Shown here: positions 1 through 8,687 of the stretch, one piece after another
Layout: every line of letters begins with the position of its first letter
How positions within the stretch are numbered: position 1 is the first letter of the stretch
Assembly (NCBI RefSeq): GCF_024703995.1
Contig: NZ_JAMXQV010000004.1
Coordinates: forward strand, 372,001-436,000
Source: Amycolatopsis iheyensis
GTDB lineage: Bacteria; Actinomycetota; Actinomycetes; Mycobacteriales; Pseudonocardiaceae
Direction of reading: 5' to 3'
Length of the DNA stretch: 64,000 nucleotides
Made by a program: the position numbers and the translations under genes
The notes under the pieces: generated by a model
Database searches by the model: none
Told to the model about the DNA's origin: nothing
Seen by the model: only the letters and a program-made list of their open reading frames with translations

Positions 1-1
1 C

Positions 2-2077
2 GGCGAGCTGGCGGACCTCAAGGACAACATCAACCAGATGATCGCGAACCTCAAGGAGACGACGAGGACCAACCGCGAGCAGGACTGGCTGAAGACGAAC
101 CTGGCGCAGCTGTCGGGCCGGATGCAGGGCCACCGCGACCTCGCGTCGGTGGCGGCGTTGATCCTGTCCGAGCTGGCCCCGCTGGTCCGCGCGCAGCAGG
201 GCGCGTTCTTCCTGGCCCGCGACGACGACCGCGACGGCACGGTGCTGGAGTGCATCGCCGCGTACGGCCTCGCGCAGTCCCGCGCCGGCCTGCGGTTCGC
301 GCTCGGCGAGTCGCTGATCGGGCAGGCCGCGGTCGACCACCGCACGATCCTCGTCCACAACGCACCGCCGGAGTACGCGCTGGTGTCGTCCGGCCTCGGG
401 TCGGCGTCGCCGGTGAACCTGATCGTGCTGCCGGTGCTGTTCCAGGGCGAGGTGCTCGGGGTGCTGGAGCTGGCGTCGGTCAACGAGTTCAGCACGGTGC
501 ACCAGGACCTGCTGGAGCAGCTGCGGCACACCATCGGCGTCAACGTGAACACGATCCTGTCGAACTCGCGCACGGAAGCGCTGCTGACGGAGTCGCAGCG
601 GCTGGCCCAGGAGCTGCGCGCCCGGTCCGAGCAGCTGCAGGCCCAGCAGGGCGAGCTGCGGCGGTCCAACACGGAGCTGGCCGAGAAGGCGGCCCTGCTG
701 GCCCAGCAGAACCGCGACATCGAGGTCAAGAACAGCGAGATCGAGCAGGCGCGCCAGGAGCTGGAGGAGCGCGCCGGGCAGCTGACGGTGGCGTCGCAGT
801 ACAAGACCGAGTTCATGGCGAACATGTCGCACGAGCTGCGGACGCCGTTGAACAGCGCGTTGATCCTGGCGAAGCTGCTGTCGGAGAACCCGGAAGGGAA
901 CCTGACGGAGAAGCAGATCCAGTTCGCGAAGACGATCTACGCGGCGGGGTCGGACCTGCAGCAGCTGATCAACGACATCCTGGACCTGGCGAAGGTCGAA
1001 GCGGGCCGGCTCGACCTGCAGATGACCGACATCACGCTGCCGGAGCTGGTGGACTACGTCGAGTCGCTGTGCCGCCCGCTGACGGCGGACAAGGGACTGG
1101 AGTTCGCGGTCCACATCGATCCCCCGGTGCCGGGCAGCGTCCACACCGACGAGCACCGTCTCCAGCAGGTCCTGCGCAACCTGCTTTCGAACGCGGCGAA
1201 GTTCACCGACGAAGGCGGCGTCCGCCTGCACATCAGGGCGGCGGACCCGGCGGAGGTCGAACAGGAGGCACTCCGCAACGCGCCGGGCATCATCGCGTTC
1301 GCCGTCGAGGACACCGGCATCGGCATCCCGGAGGAGAAGCTGGCGGTGATCTTCGAGGCGTTCCGCCAGGCGGACGGCACGACGAGCCGCAAGTACGGCG
1401 GCACGGGCCTGGGCCTGAACATCAGCCAGCAGCTGACGGAGCTGCTGGGCGGCGAGCTCCGGGTGGTGAGCGAGCCGGGCGTGGGATCGACGTTCACGCT
1501 GTACCTCCCGGTGGCGGCGGCCAACCTGGTGGACCCGGCGGTGACGGCCCTGTCGTCCCCGCGGCTGCCGCCGGTCCCGAGCACGGTCCTGGTGGCGGCG
1601 CCGGACGTGACCCCGAAGCGCTTCCACGGCGAGAAGGTCCTGATCGTCGACGACGACCTGCGCAACGTGTTCGCGCTGGCCGCGGTCCTGGAGCAGGCGG
1701 GCCTGGAGGTGGTCTACGCGGAGACGGGCGTGGACGGCATCCGGGCCCTGGAGCGCAACGAGGACACGGCGCTGGTGCTGATGGACGTGATGATGCCGGA
1801 GCTGGACGGCAACGCGACGATCGCGGCGATCAGGGCGGAAGCGGCCAACGCGGACCTGCCGGTGATCGCGGTCACGGCGAAGGCCACCCCGGAGGACCGG
1901 GCGAGGACGTTGGCGAGCGGCGCGGACGACTACATCACGAAGCCGGTGGACACGGACAAGCTCCTGGACGTGATCGCAACATCCCTGGAGGCGGACGCGG
2001 CCTCAACCCCGGCGGCCTTCGACACAGATGGAGCGGGTGACGGGAATCGAACCCGCGTAGCTAGTTTGGAAGACTAG
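2..2077 (+). CDS. HAMP-GAF hybrid sensor histidine kinase/response regulator (5' partial)
   Basis: The open frame enters from the left edge, so the N-terminus is missing. The first visible residues look like the end of a HAMP repeat. Numbering from the Met codon at 38: GAF domain about 35-180, a long Gln/Glu-rich coiled coil about 185-255, HisKA with H-box SHELRTP (phospho-His 265), HATPase with the N-box NLLSNAAKF and G-boxes DTGIGIP and GGTGLGL, and a C-terminal receiver starting near 534 with phospho-acceptor Asp 583 (VLMDVMMPE). Kinases with this order usually carry many HAMP repeats upstream and sense osmotic or cell-wall state; that role is inferred from the family. The stop codon lies inside the antisense tRNA-Gly gene, so the last 15 or so residues are encoded by tRNA sequence. 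Confidence 0.9.
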   Translation, partial: GELADLKDNINQMIANLKETTRTNREQDWLKTNLAQLSGRMQGHRDLASVAALILSELAPLVRAQQGAFFLARDDDRDGTVLECIAAYGLAQSRAGLRFALGESLIGQAAVDHRTILVHNAPPEYALVSSGLGSASPVNLIVLPVLFQGEVLGVLELASVNEFSTVHQDLLEQLRHTIGVNVNTILSNSRTEALLTESQRLAQELRARSEQLQAQQGELRRSNTELAEKAALLAQQNRDIEVKNSEIEQARQELEERAGQLTVASQYKTEFMANMSHELRTPLNSALILAKLLSENPEGNLTEKQIQFAKTIYAAGSDLQQLINDILDLAKVEAGRLDLQMTDITLPELVDYVESLCRPLTADKGLEFAVHIDPPVPGSVHTDEHRLQQVLRNLLSNAAKFTDEGGVRLHIRAADPAEVEQEALRNAPGIIAFAVEDTGIGIPEEKLAVIFEAFRQADGTTSRKYGGTGLGLNISQQLTELLGGELRVVSEPGVGSTFTLYLPVAAANLVDPAVTALSSPRLPPVPSTVLVAAPDVTPKRFHGEKVLIVDDDLRNVFALAAVLEQAGLEVVYAETGVDGIRALERNEDTALVLMDVMMPELDGNATIAAIRAEAANADLPVIAVTAKATPEDRARTLASGADDYITKPVDTDKLLDVIATSLEADAASTPAAFDTDGAGDGNRTRVASLED

Positions 2078-2102
2078 GGCTCTACCATTGAGCTACACCC
2101 GC
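2032..2102 (-). tRNA. tRNA-Gly (anticodon TCC)
   Basis: On the minus strand the sequence folds as a cloverleaf: acceptor GCGGGTG pairs with CACCCGC, the anticodon loop reads CTTCCAA, the T-loop is GGTTCGATTCC, and the discriminator is U as expected for bacterial tRNA-Gly. CCA is encoded at 2031-2029. The gene overlaps the 3' end of the hybrid kinase on the other strand. Confidence 0.95.
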
Positions 2103-2181
2103 GTGCCCCCGTCGGTACCCGGGTGCGAAGTCAGCTTAGCGTGACCCGCTAGGCTGATCACACACCCCCCTGGGGGTGTCA

Positions 2182-2255
2182 CGGGATGTGGCGCAGCTTG
2201 GTAGCGCATCCGCTTTGGGAGCGGAGGGTCGCAGGTTCAAATCCTGTCATCCCGA
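2182..2255 (+). tRNA. tRNA-Pro (anticodon TGG)
   Basis: Cloverleaf with acceptor CGGGATG pairing with CATCCCG, D-arm GCGCAGCTTGGTAGCGC, anticodon stem TCCGC/GCGGA with loop TTTGGGA (anticodon TGG), T-arm CAGGTTCAAATCCTG and discriminator A. CCA is not encoded. It is divergent from tRNA-Gly, and a stable hairpin follows just downstream. Confidence 0.95.
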
Positions 2256-2261
2256 CTCATG

Positions 2262-2285
2262 GGGCTGGACCTTCGGGTCCAGCCC
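2262..2285 (+). terminator. Hairpin terminator after tRNA-Pro
   Basis: A perfect 10-bp stem GGGCTGGACC/GGTCCAGCCC closes a TTCG tetraloop 6 bases after the tRNA. There is no T-tract, which is usual for actinomycete intrinsic terminators. Confidence 0.75.
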
Positions 2286-2484
2286 GTCACCATCAGTACC
2301 TCGGCGGCGGCGGTGAGCTCACGGCGCTTCGTGGCACCACTCTTTCGTGCCGGAGTCGGCGGCGGCCTCCGCCGCCCGCAGCAGGTCGTCACTCATCCTC
2401 AAAGCCTGTTTCTGAATCCGGTTGTTACAAGCCGCAGTGGTACCACTGGTGTGCTCGGTTTCGGAGTGTGGTGCGGGGGTGGGG

Positions 2485-3690
2485 ATGGTCTCTCGGTCGC
2501 GTGTTTTTTCTCGTCTGGTGACGGCAATGGCGATGGCATCGGGGTATGTCGCGGTGCATTTGCTGGTAACGGTGGGGGTGGCCGGGTGGGTGGTGGTGTG
2601 TTGGGCGGCGCCGGCGGCGGCGCTGGGGATGGTGGCGTGGCGGTTGCGATGTCGGCGACGGGCCGGTGCGACGGAGGTCGCGGCGCTGGTCGCCCGGTTC
2701 GTTTCGCCCCGGCCGTGGTGGTGGCGGCCGGTGTTCGTGGTGGGTGAAGGAGCGGGTGTCACGTTGCTGGCTGCGGGCTTCGTCGCGGTCGCGACGGTGC
2801 AGCGGCGGAGCGCGGAGTTGCCGGTGATGACGCAGCTGGTGGGGTTGCCGTGTGGCCTGGCCGTGGCGGGCGCGGGTTTCGTCTTGACGCGTTTCTGCCG
2901 TCCGCGGGCAGCGCGTGCTGCCGCGCAGGCAGTGCTGGCTGACGGTCGTGCGCCGGTGCTGTATCTGCGGAGTTTCGCCGACGACGCGGCCACGACCCAG
3001 GTCGATGACGGGATGATTCCGCTGCTGCATTCGCGGGAGGAGCAACTGGCGGCGGCGCTGGGCGCTCTCGGGCCGGTGATCGCGGTGGGGCGGCCGGGGC
3101 AGCCGCTGCCACAGCTTGGGGCGGCGCGGTTCTCGTTGCCGCTGGACGACTGGCAGGACACGGTGCGGGAGTTGATGGGTTTGTCCCGGCTGATCGTGCT
3201 GAGCCTGGGCGCGGGCGAGGGGTTGTGGTGGGAGGTGCGGCAGGCTCGGGCCACCCAGCCGCCGCGGAAGCTGATGCTGCTGCTGCCGGGCCGGTCACCT
3301 CAGGTGGCCGAGCGGCTGGCTGCGGTCGTGCCGGATCTGCCACGGCTGGACGACGTCGCCGGGGCCGATCCCTGGGTTCGCGCAGTCGTGGTGTTCGGTA
3401 CCGGGTGGGTGCCGCGGATGTATCCGGTGGGCCCCAGAACCCGGCGCGGCGTGATCGCCCGGCGCGCTGCGCACGCCATGGCTCCCTACGATCTGCGCAC
3501 CGACGCCCAGTTCGTGGGCCGGGCCATGACCGCAGCGCTGGCGTCGGTGGGGATCCGCGCGCCGCTGATGGGCCAACGGGCGCGTCTGTCGCTGGCGACA
3601 TCGCTATGGCAGGGCGGCAAGCTGCTCACGATCACGGGCCTGCTCATCTGGCTGGCGATCCGGGTGCTGCAGTGGTTCGGGCTCGGGTAA
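2485..3690 (+). CDS. Membrane protein of unknown function with a large cytosolic domain
   Basis: 401 residues if the ATG at 2485 is used; it follows a G-rich stretch (GCGGGGGTGGGG). Earlier in-frame starts run into the tRNA-Pro downstream region and look unlikely. N-terminal hydrophobic segments (about residues 14-50 and 77-125) are followed by a soluble domain with the recognisable blocks VLYLRSFADD, EEQLAAALGALGPVIAVGRP and GLWWEVRQA, and then a C-terminal hydrophobic helix. The YLRSF...GLWWE pattern recurs in actinobacterial membrane proteins without assigned function. I do not assign a reaction. The next gene is also an actinobacterial membrane protein in the same direction, 134 bp on. 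Confidence 0.75.
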   Translation: MVSRSRVFSRLVTAMAMASGYVAVHLLVTVGVAGWVVVCWAAPAAALGMVAWRLRCRRRAGATEVAALVARFVSPRPWWWRPVFVVGEGAGVTLLAAGFVAVATVQRRSAELPVMTQLVGLPCGLAVAGAGFVLTRFCRPRAARAAAQAVLADGRAPVLYLRSFADDAATTQVDDGMIPLLHSREEQLAAALGALGPVIAVGRPGQPLPQLGAARFSLPLDDWQDTVRELMGLSRLIVLSLGAGEGLWWEVRQARATQPPRKLMLLLPGRSPQVAERLAAVVPDLPRLDDVAGADPWVRAVVVFGTGWVPRMYPVGPRTRRGVIARRAAHAMAPYDLRTDAQFVGRAMTAALASVGIRAPLMGQRARLSLATSLWQGGKLLTITGLLIWLAIRVLQWFGLG

Positions 3691-3824
3691 CCCGCCGCGG
3701 ACCGTGACGCCCTCCGGGGCGGGAAATCAGCCGTTCGGACGATATCCGGGAACTGGTGGCCGTCACTTTTCTGATAGCGGTCGTGGGAGGACGGCAGCCG
3801 CCGCGACGACGAGGGAGGCACGCC

Positions 3825-5357
3825 GTGGACGGTGCACCAGAAGACGGCGCACCTGGGGAGGGCCCGGACCTGGTGGTGCGGCCGCTTGGCGGTCGGGCCG
3901 CCGCCGCCGCGGCGCTGATCGTGGTGGATCTCGCGCAATCGCTGTCGGTGACCGTCAGCAATTGGCGCGACCATGGGGTCGCCCGTGACTACCTGGCGGG
4001 CCGGGCGACCGATACCGACCTGGTCACCGTCGATTCCGATTTCCTGGGGGTGCTGACGAAGTCCTGGTGGCCGGGACTGCTGACGTGGACTGCGGCCGGA
4101 GTGGCGTTTCTGGTGTGGTTGTGGCGGGCGCGGGTGAACTCCGAAGTGCTCGCCGGGAGCGCGGTGCACCGCCGGCGGCGGGGATGGGTGGTCGGCGCCT
4201 GGATGGCCCCCGTGGTCAACCTGTGGTTCCCCTACGTTGTCGTGGCCGACGTGTGGCGAGCCACCGCTGCCCGCCACACCTGCGTCGACGAGCCCGGCGT
4301 TCCCTCGCGGCCCGGTACCGGGTTCGTTGTCGCCTGGTGGGCGTCGTTCGTGCTGTTCGGCTACCTCAGACCGATCGAAGTGCGGCTGATCGCGAACAGA
4401 ACCACAGAGCAGGACTTCCTCGACGTCGCAAACCTGACCACCGCGCTCATGGCGCTCTGGGCTACCGCCGGCGTGCTGGCCATCCTCGTCATCCGGAGGA
4501 TCACCACCTGGCAGACCGCGCCTGCCGCCGACGGCGCCCTTGCGGCCACCCCAGCCCAGCCCGAGCTGGACGGGAGCCCCGGCCGGCCGGAAACCCGGAT
4601 CACCGCCTCCGCGCCGGCCGTTCCAGGCCGGGCCCGGGGTTTGCGGGCGCCGATCGTGGTGGGTATCGGCATCGCCGCCGTCGCCGCTGTTACCGTCGTC
4701 GCGCTGGTGGCCGCCTCCACCGGAGAAGAGCCCAGCATCATGGTGGAAAGCACCATCAGCCCCACCAAGCCAGCAAGCACACCCACCCACACGTCATCGG
4801 CCACCGCCAAGTTCAGCCCGGCCGACCTGGACTCGATCAGGACCGACCCGACGCCCCCCACCGCATCGGCGTTGCTGCCGGAATCCTTCACCGACGACAA
4901 CGGCGTGTCCTACCACCGCGGCAGCGACGGCATTCGCGACTGCTCGCACACCGCCTCCGACCACACCATCAGACTTGCCCTCGGCAACGGCGGCTGCACC
5001 TCCGCCGTGGTCGGCACTTACGTCGACGACGCCGGGGACATCCTCGTCGCGGTCACCGTCCTGCCCTTGTCCGACGACCAGGCCGCCACCACCGCTTACG
5101 ACCGCGTGTCCGGTCGCGACGTCGACGACTGGAGCATGTGGTGTCCCCAGCAAGGCCCCGGATCCCAGGTCTGTGACCATGAGACCAGCGACGCCCGCAA
5201 AAGCGGCTACACCGTGCGCGAGCACCGCTACATCATCGCCACGACCGCCCTTTACATCAGCCTCGCCCGAGAAACCGGTCAGGACGACCGGCTCGACGCC
5301 GCCGCGCGCCAAGCCGCACGCGACGCCGGACCGCTCAACTACCCGGGCAACCGCTGA
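3825..5357 (+). CDS. DUF4328-type membrane protein with extracytoplasmic C-terminal domain
   Basis: 510 residues from the GTG at 3825, chosen because GAGGGAGG lies about 6 bases upstream. The N-terminal half has several membrane helices and the DUF4328 hallmark around VVNLWFPYVVVADVWRAT. A further single membrane segment (about 278-300, IVVGIGIAAVAAVTVVALV) leads into a Ser/Thr/Pro linker and a Cys-containing domain of about 180 residues (SDGIRDCSH, NGGCTSAVV) that should face outside. The function of DUF4328 is unknown. The pairing of membrane anchor and outer domain suggests a surface or sensing role, which is inference only. Confidence 0.8.
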   Translation: MDGAPEDGAPGEGPDLVVRPLGGRAAAAAALIVVDLAQSLSVTVSNWRDHGVARDYLAGRATDTDLVTVDSDFLGVLTKSWWPGLLTWTAAGVAFLVWLWRARVNSEVLAGSAVHRRRRGWVVGAWMAPVVNLWFPYVVVADVWRATAARHTCVDEPGVPSRPGTGFVVAWWASFVLFGYLRPIEVRLIANRTTEQDFLDVANLTTALMALWATAGVLAILVIRRITTWQTAPAADGALAATPAQPELDGSPGRPETRITASAPAVPGRARGLRAPIVVGIGIAAVAAVTVVALVAASTGEEPSIMVESTISPTKPASTPTHTSSATAKFSPADLDSIRTDPTPPTASALLPESFTDDNGVSYHRGSDGIRDCSHTASDHTIRLALGNGGCTSAVVGTYVDDAGDILVAVTVLPLSDDQAATTAYDRVSGRDVDDWSMWCPQQGPGSQVCDHETSDARKSGYTVREHRYIIATTALYISLARETGQDDRLDAAARQAARDAGPLNYPGNR

Positions 5358-5796
5358 CACAGCCACACGGGTGAGGAGCCACAGCCCCGAACCAACGGTC
5401 GGCCGGGGCCGGTCACCGGCGGGCGCCCGCACCGGATCAGCTGATCAGCGCAGCGAACCCGACGCCGTAAGCCGCGGCGAAAAAGCGGCACCCACTGCTC
5501 GACATGGGTCGGCGGCAGATAGAGACGCCAATCGTGGCCCGCACCTCTCGCTTGCTGCTATGCCTGTTCGCCCCGGTCTGAGACTCGCCGGCCGAAACGG
5601 CCGCCGAGACCGAAGAAGGGCAACGCATCCGCCGACTCCCATTGGGGCACCGCCCGCCTGAGTTCTCCGATCCCGGCTCGCCCCGCTCGCCGCAAAGGGT
5701 TCCCCCGTGTCGCGTGCCACGTGCGGAGGGCCTCCGCGGCAAAGTCGCGCTCAGCGGGGCATCCCGTCAGCCATCGTGCCCTCACGGGGTGACCAC
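5358..5796. other. Intergenic stretch without a recognisable gene
   Basis: About 440 bases between the DUF4328 gene and the YbaB-like gene. Open frames exist on both strands, as expected at this GC content, but none has a convincing ribosome-binding site or recognisable protein sequence. The first part (5360-5450) is C-rich. I see no RNA gene or clear terminator. Confidence 0.5.
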
Positions 5797-6162
5797 GTGA
5801 CGACCAGCAGTGATGTCCTCATGGGGTCCCGCGACTGTGAGTCGGAAGCGTGGGGAGGCGACGCCGACGTGGTGTTCGACGCGGACGTTATGCGGCAGCA
5901 GGCCGCAGAGCTGGATGCCGAGCTCGAGCAGGTCCGCTTCTCCGGACGATCCCGGGACGGCGCCGTGACCGCGGTCGTGACCGGTCATGGCCGGCTGTTC
6001 GACCTCACCGTCAGCCCCGCCGTGCTGCGGAGCTCCCATCCGCAGATCATCGGGCCCGACGTGGTCGAGGCTGTGTCCGCGGCGCGCCGGGCCGCTGCCG
6101 GGGTCTCGGTCGCGAAGATGTGCGCCGTCCTCGACCTCAAGCCGGGAGCCAGCCACCCATGA
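5797..6162 (+). CDS. YbaB/EbfC-like small protein
   Basis: 121 residues from the GTG at 5797 (the ATG at 5821 is an alternative). The pattern is MRQQAAELDAELEQVRFSGR, then a strand-rich segment GAVTAVVTGHGRLFDLTVSP, then a C-terminal helix. This resembles the YbaB/EbfC fold as found in actinomycete proteins encoded next to secretion or lipoprotein genes. True YbaB binds DNA; the job of this divergent branch is unknown. Its stop overlaps the start of the DUF3558-type lipoprotein by four bases (ATGA), so the two are translationally coupled. Confidence 0.7.
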   Translation: MTTSSDVLMGSRDCESEAWGGDADVVFDADVMRQQAAELDAELEQVRFSGRSRDGAVTAVVTGHGRLFDLTVSPAVLRSSHPQIIGPDVVEAVSAARRAAAGVSVAKMCAVLDLKPGASHP

Positions 6163-6746
6163 ACCGCCGTGCCGCAGCTGCAGGCGTCGCCGTCTTGGCG
6201 CTCGCCGTCATCACGAGCTGCTCGCCCAGCCCGCCGCCCGCGCCGACGGAGCCGTCGATGGACGTGCCACCGATCCCCGGCACCGGGCTCGCCGGCACCG
6301 CCCGCTTCCGCGCCGACCCCTGCTCCGCGGTCACCGTCGAACAGCTCAACAGCCTCGGGTTCACCGGCGGCGACCGCAGCGTCGACGGCAACCGCTGCGT
6401 CACCAAGTTCGGTCCCGTCGCCAGCGTTGACACCGTCAACCGCGACAACAGCCTCCGCACGCTCTACCTCGAGCACGCCCGCGGCCACGACACCGGCAAC
6501 CACTGGGAACCCATCACCATCGACACCGTCCACCCCGCCGTCATCGTCACCGTCGACGACAACGTCCCCAGCAAACAAGCCGACGGCCCCCTCGGCTGCA
6601 CCCTCGCCCTCGCCGCCGACGACAGCACCCTCATCTACATCACCGCCGCCACCTACGACAAACCCGAAGCCGGCCCCTGGCAACACGACCCTTGTGGCGC
6701 AGCACAAAAGATCGCCGAGGTTGCCGCGCGAAACCTGAGGACCTGA
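6159..6746 (+). CDS. DUF3558-type lipoprotein
   Basis: 195 residues. The N-terminus has two Arg, a hydrophobic stretch AAAAGVAVLALAVITSC and a lipobox-like TSC, then a Pro-rich linker, so it should be lipid-anchored on the outer face of the membrane. The mature part carries DPCSAVTVEQL, a GNRCVTKF motif and further Cys residues (LGCTLAL, DPCGAAQ), matching the conserved cysteines of DUF3558 lipoproteins. The family has no known activity. The start overlaps the stop of the YbaB-like gene. Confidence 0.85.
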   Translation: MNRRAAAAGVAVLALAVITSCSPSPPPAPTEPSMDVPPIPGTGLAGTARFRADPCSAVTVEQLNSLGFTGGDRSVDGNRCVTKFGPVASVDTVNRDNSLRTLYLEHARGHDTGNHWEPITIDTVHPAVIVTVDDNVPSKQADGPLGCTLALAADDSTLIYITAATYDKPEAGPWQHDPCGAAQKIAEVAARNLRT

Positions 6747-7161
6747 TGTGGTGTAAGCCGCGATCGGGCACGGAACGTCCAAATGCGGTCCCTCGGCGGC
6801 AGCTCGGGTGATCGTCCTTCTTCGGTTACCTTTCGGTTCGGCACGAGGGACCCCGAGACGGCGAGGGGCTCGGCCCGGCGTTGCCGGACGCTGTGCCAGG
6901 TCACCGAAACCGGCCCGAGACGAGCGGGCCCGGAACGGCCCGCGAGGACTCCCCACCGGTGCAGCGGGCGCTCAGGTCCCCCGAAGCCGTGTGCTTGCTC
7001 GGCCGGCGCTCGCTCGAGAGCAGGCCGGGTGCCGTCGCCGAGGCCTTGGGCGAGACGGCTGCTTCGCGACGCAGGGATCCCGCGAGCCGGGCCGACTCCG
7101 ACGCAGCGTCGACGACGGAGGCGAGCCGCCCGGCCCGCCGGAACCGGGCGGATGACCTGCG
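6747..7161. other. Intergenic region upstream of SARP scrap
   Basis: About 415 bases with high GC and no convincing coding signal. Frames on both strands are rich in Arg, Pro and Gly and carry no family signature. It may include decayed sequence belonging to the SARP-type scrap that follows. Confidence 0.4.
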
Positions 7162-7346
7162 GCTCTCACCCTCTTCCGCGGGCTCGGCCACAGCTACGAA
7201 ACCGCCAACACGCTCGACAACCTGGGCCATCCCCACCGAGCACTCGGCCGGCACGACCTGGCCCGCACCGCATGGCGGCAGGCACTCGAGCTTTACCGGG
7301 GCCAGCAGCGCACCGTGGACGCAGCGCGTCGAAGAGCAACTCGACG
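7162..7346 (+). pseudogene. Fragment of a SARP/AfsR-type regulator C-terminal TPR region
   Basis: In the first forward frame the DNA reads [20 protein letters not shown], then [29 protein letters not shown] and TVDAA. A +1 shift just after that restores RVEEQLD. This is the usual ending of SARP/AfsR-type activators (DLGDRY.EA.TLDNLGD, AWQ.AL.L...DAERV..QL). No DNA-binding or NB-ARC part is nearby and the tail is frameshifted, so it is a remnant. The missing parent gene may have sat between the DUF3558 gene and the propeller gene. Confidence 0.7.
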
Positions 7347-7400
7347 TGACTCGAGGACCAGCGGAGTGGCCGCCGGGGGTTCGGCGGCCGCCCCTTTCAC

Positions 7401-8588
7401 TCAATGGCCGTACGCCACCAGCGTGTTCGTTGCCGGGACCACCAGCAGGCCGCCGCCGGCGGCCAGGCCCGTCAGGGGCTGGGACACGTTCTGCTCGTCC
7501 GGGTCCGCGATCGGGGCACCTACGTTGGTGGACCAGACCGGCTCACCCGTGGCGCCGTTCAACGCCCACAGCTGGCCCGTGCGGGAACCCACGTACACGT
7601 AGCCGTTCACCACGATCGGCGCCGACGACAGTTCGTTGTCGCCCGTGAACGTCCAGCGGGACTCCAGTGTTCGGCTGTGGCGCTCCTTCAACACGCCGTT
7701 GTCGACGAAGTAGCCCTGGTGGCCGTCGAAAGCCGGGGCCGGGGTTGCGCCGTTCGAGGCTTCGTACGTGCCGCGGACCGAGCCGTCCGTGAGGTTGAGG
7801 ACCGAGGGTGTGGTCAGCGACGAGTTGCGGATCCAGAGGCCGCCGTCCGCGACCACCGGGGTTCGGCCGCCGCCGCCCGAACAGCCTGTCGAACGGTGCC
7901 AGATCGGTGCGCCCGCTTTGGGCTCGAACGCGTAAGTCTGTTCGCACGCATAGGAAACGTAGACGCCGTTCGCCGTGACGGCCGGGGAGCTTTCGTCGCC
8001 GTTCGCGACGCCCTGGGTCCAGCGCACCGCTCCCGTTGCCGCGTCCACCGCGTACACCGTGCCGCCGGAGCCCGCTCCGGCGGTGTAGACCACGCCGGCG
8101 GCGAACGTGGGTGGTGAAGTGAACGAGTACTGGCCGGGCATCCGGGCCGACCAGAGCTGCGCGCCCGTCGCCGGGTTGAACGCGCTCAGCACGCCGTCGA
8201 AGTTCTGCGCGTAGAGCCGGCCGCCGCCGTACGCCAGCGCCGACCACCAGTACGTGCCGCCCAGGCTGACCGGCGCCCAGGCGTCTTCACCCGTCGACGC
8301 CTGGAAAGCGTGCAGGATCGTGCCGTACCCCGTCGGCGACGCCGACGTGACGAACACCCGGCCACCCGCGACGACCGGGTACGACACGCGGCCGCCCAGG
8401 TCACGCGACCACTTGCGGTCGAGCGGCGGCGCCGCCACCCCGGAGCCGACCAGCGTGCCGTCGTGCCGGGCGTCGACCTGGTAGGTCACCGAGACGCCGA
8501 CCTGCGCCGCCTCGGCGGCCGGCGCCACGAACCCGGCCACCGGCAGGACGGCGCCGATCAGCGCCACGACAGTTCTTCGGAAGTTCAC
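7401..8588 (-). CDS. Secreted PQQ-like beta-propeller protein
   Basis: 395 residues from the GTG at 8588, preceded by GAGGGGAACGCGA. The N-terminus is a signal peptide ([20 protein letters not shown], ending near AEAAQ). The rest is a run of blades of the PQQ-repeat type: [66 protein letters not shown]. There is no PQQ-dehydrogenase catalytic signature, so it is more likely a scaffold or binding propeller outside the cell than an enzyme. It stands alone, convergent with the SARP scrap and downstream of the dehalogenase-like gene. Confidence 0.85.
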   Translation of the reverse strand: MNFRRTVVALIGAVLPVAGFVAPAAEAAQVGVSVTYQVDARHDGTLVGSGVAAPPLDRKWSRDLGGRVSYPVVAGGRVFVTSASPTGYGTILHAFQASTGEDAWAPVSLGGTYWWSALAYGGGRLYAQNFDGVLSAFNPATGAQLWSARMPGQYSFTSPPTFAAGVVYTAGAGSGGTVYAVDAATGAVRWTQGVANGDESSPAVTANGVYVSYACEQTYAFEPKAGAPIWHRSTGCSGGGGRTPVVADGGLWIRNSSLTTPSVLNLTDGSVRGTYEASNGATPAPAFDGHQGYFVDNGVLKERHSRTLESRWTFTGDNELSSAPIVVNGYVYVGSRTGQLWALNGATGEPVWSTNVGAPIADPDEQNVSQPLTGLAAGGGLLVVPATNTLVAYGH

Positions 8589-8687
8589 TCGCGTTCCCCT
8601 CAGCTCAACCCCGCCGCGGCAGGGCGCGCGAGGCGGGCCGGCCCCCGGATCCGGTGGCCCGCAACCCATCCCCACTGAACTCCGACC

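Noticed and set aside
2162..2179. Hairpin ACACCCCC/GGGGGTGT just before tRNA-Pro
   Set aside because: The loop would be only 2-4 bases, and no upstream plus-strand transcript needs terminating there; it could be a leader hairpin, but there is too little to call it.
2319..3254. Long open frame on the minus strand opposite the 2485-3690 membrane protein gene
   Set aside because: Thr/Arg/Ala/Pro-rich sequence with no fold signature; the plus-strand frame has membrane helices and conserved-looking blocks.
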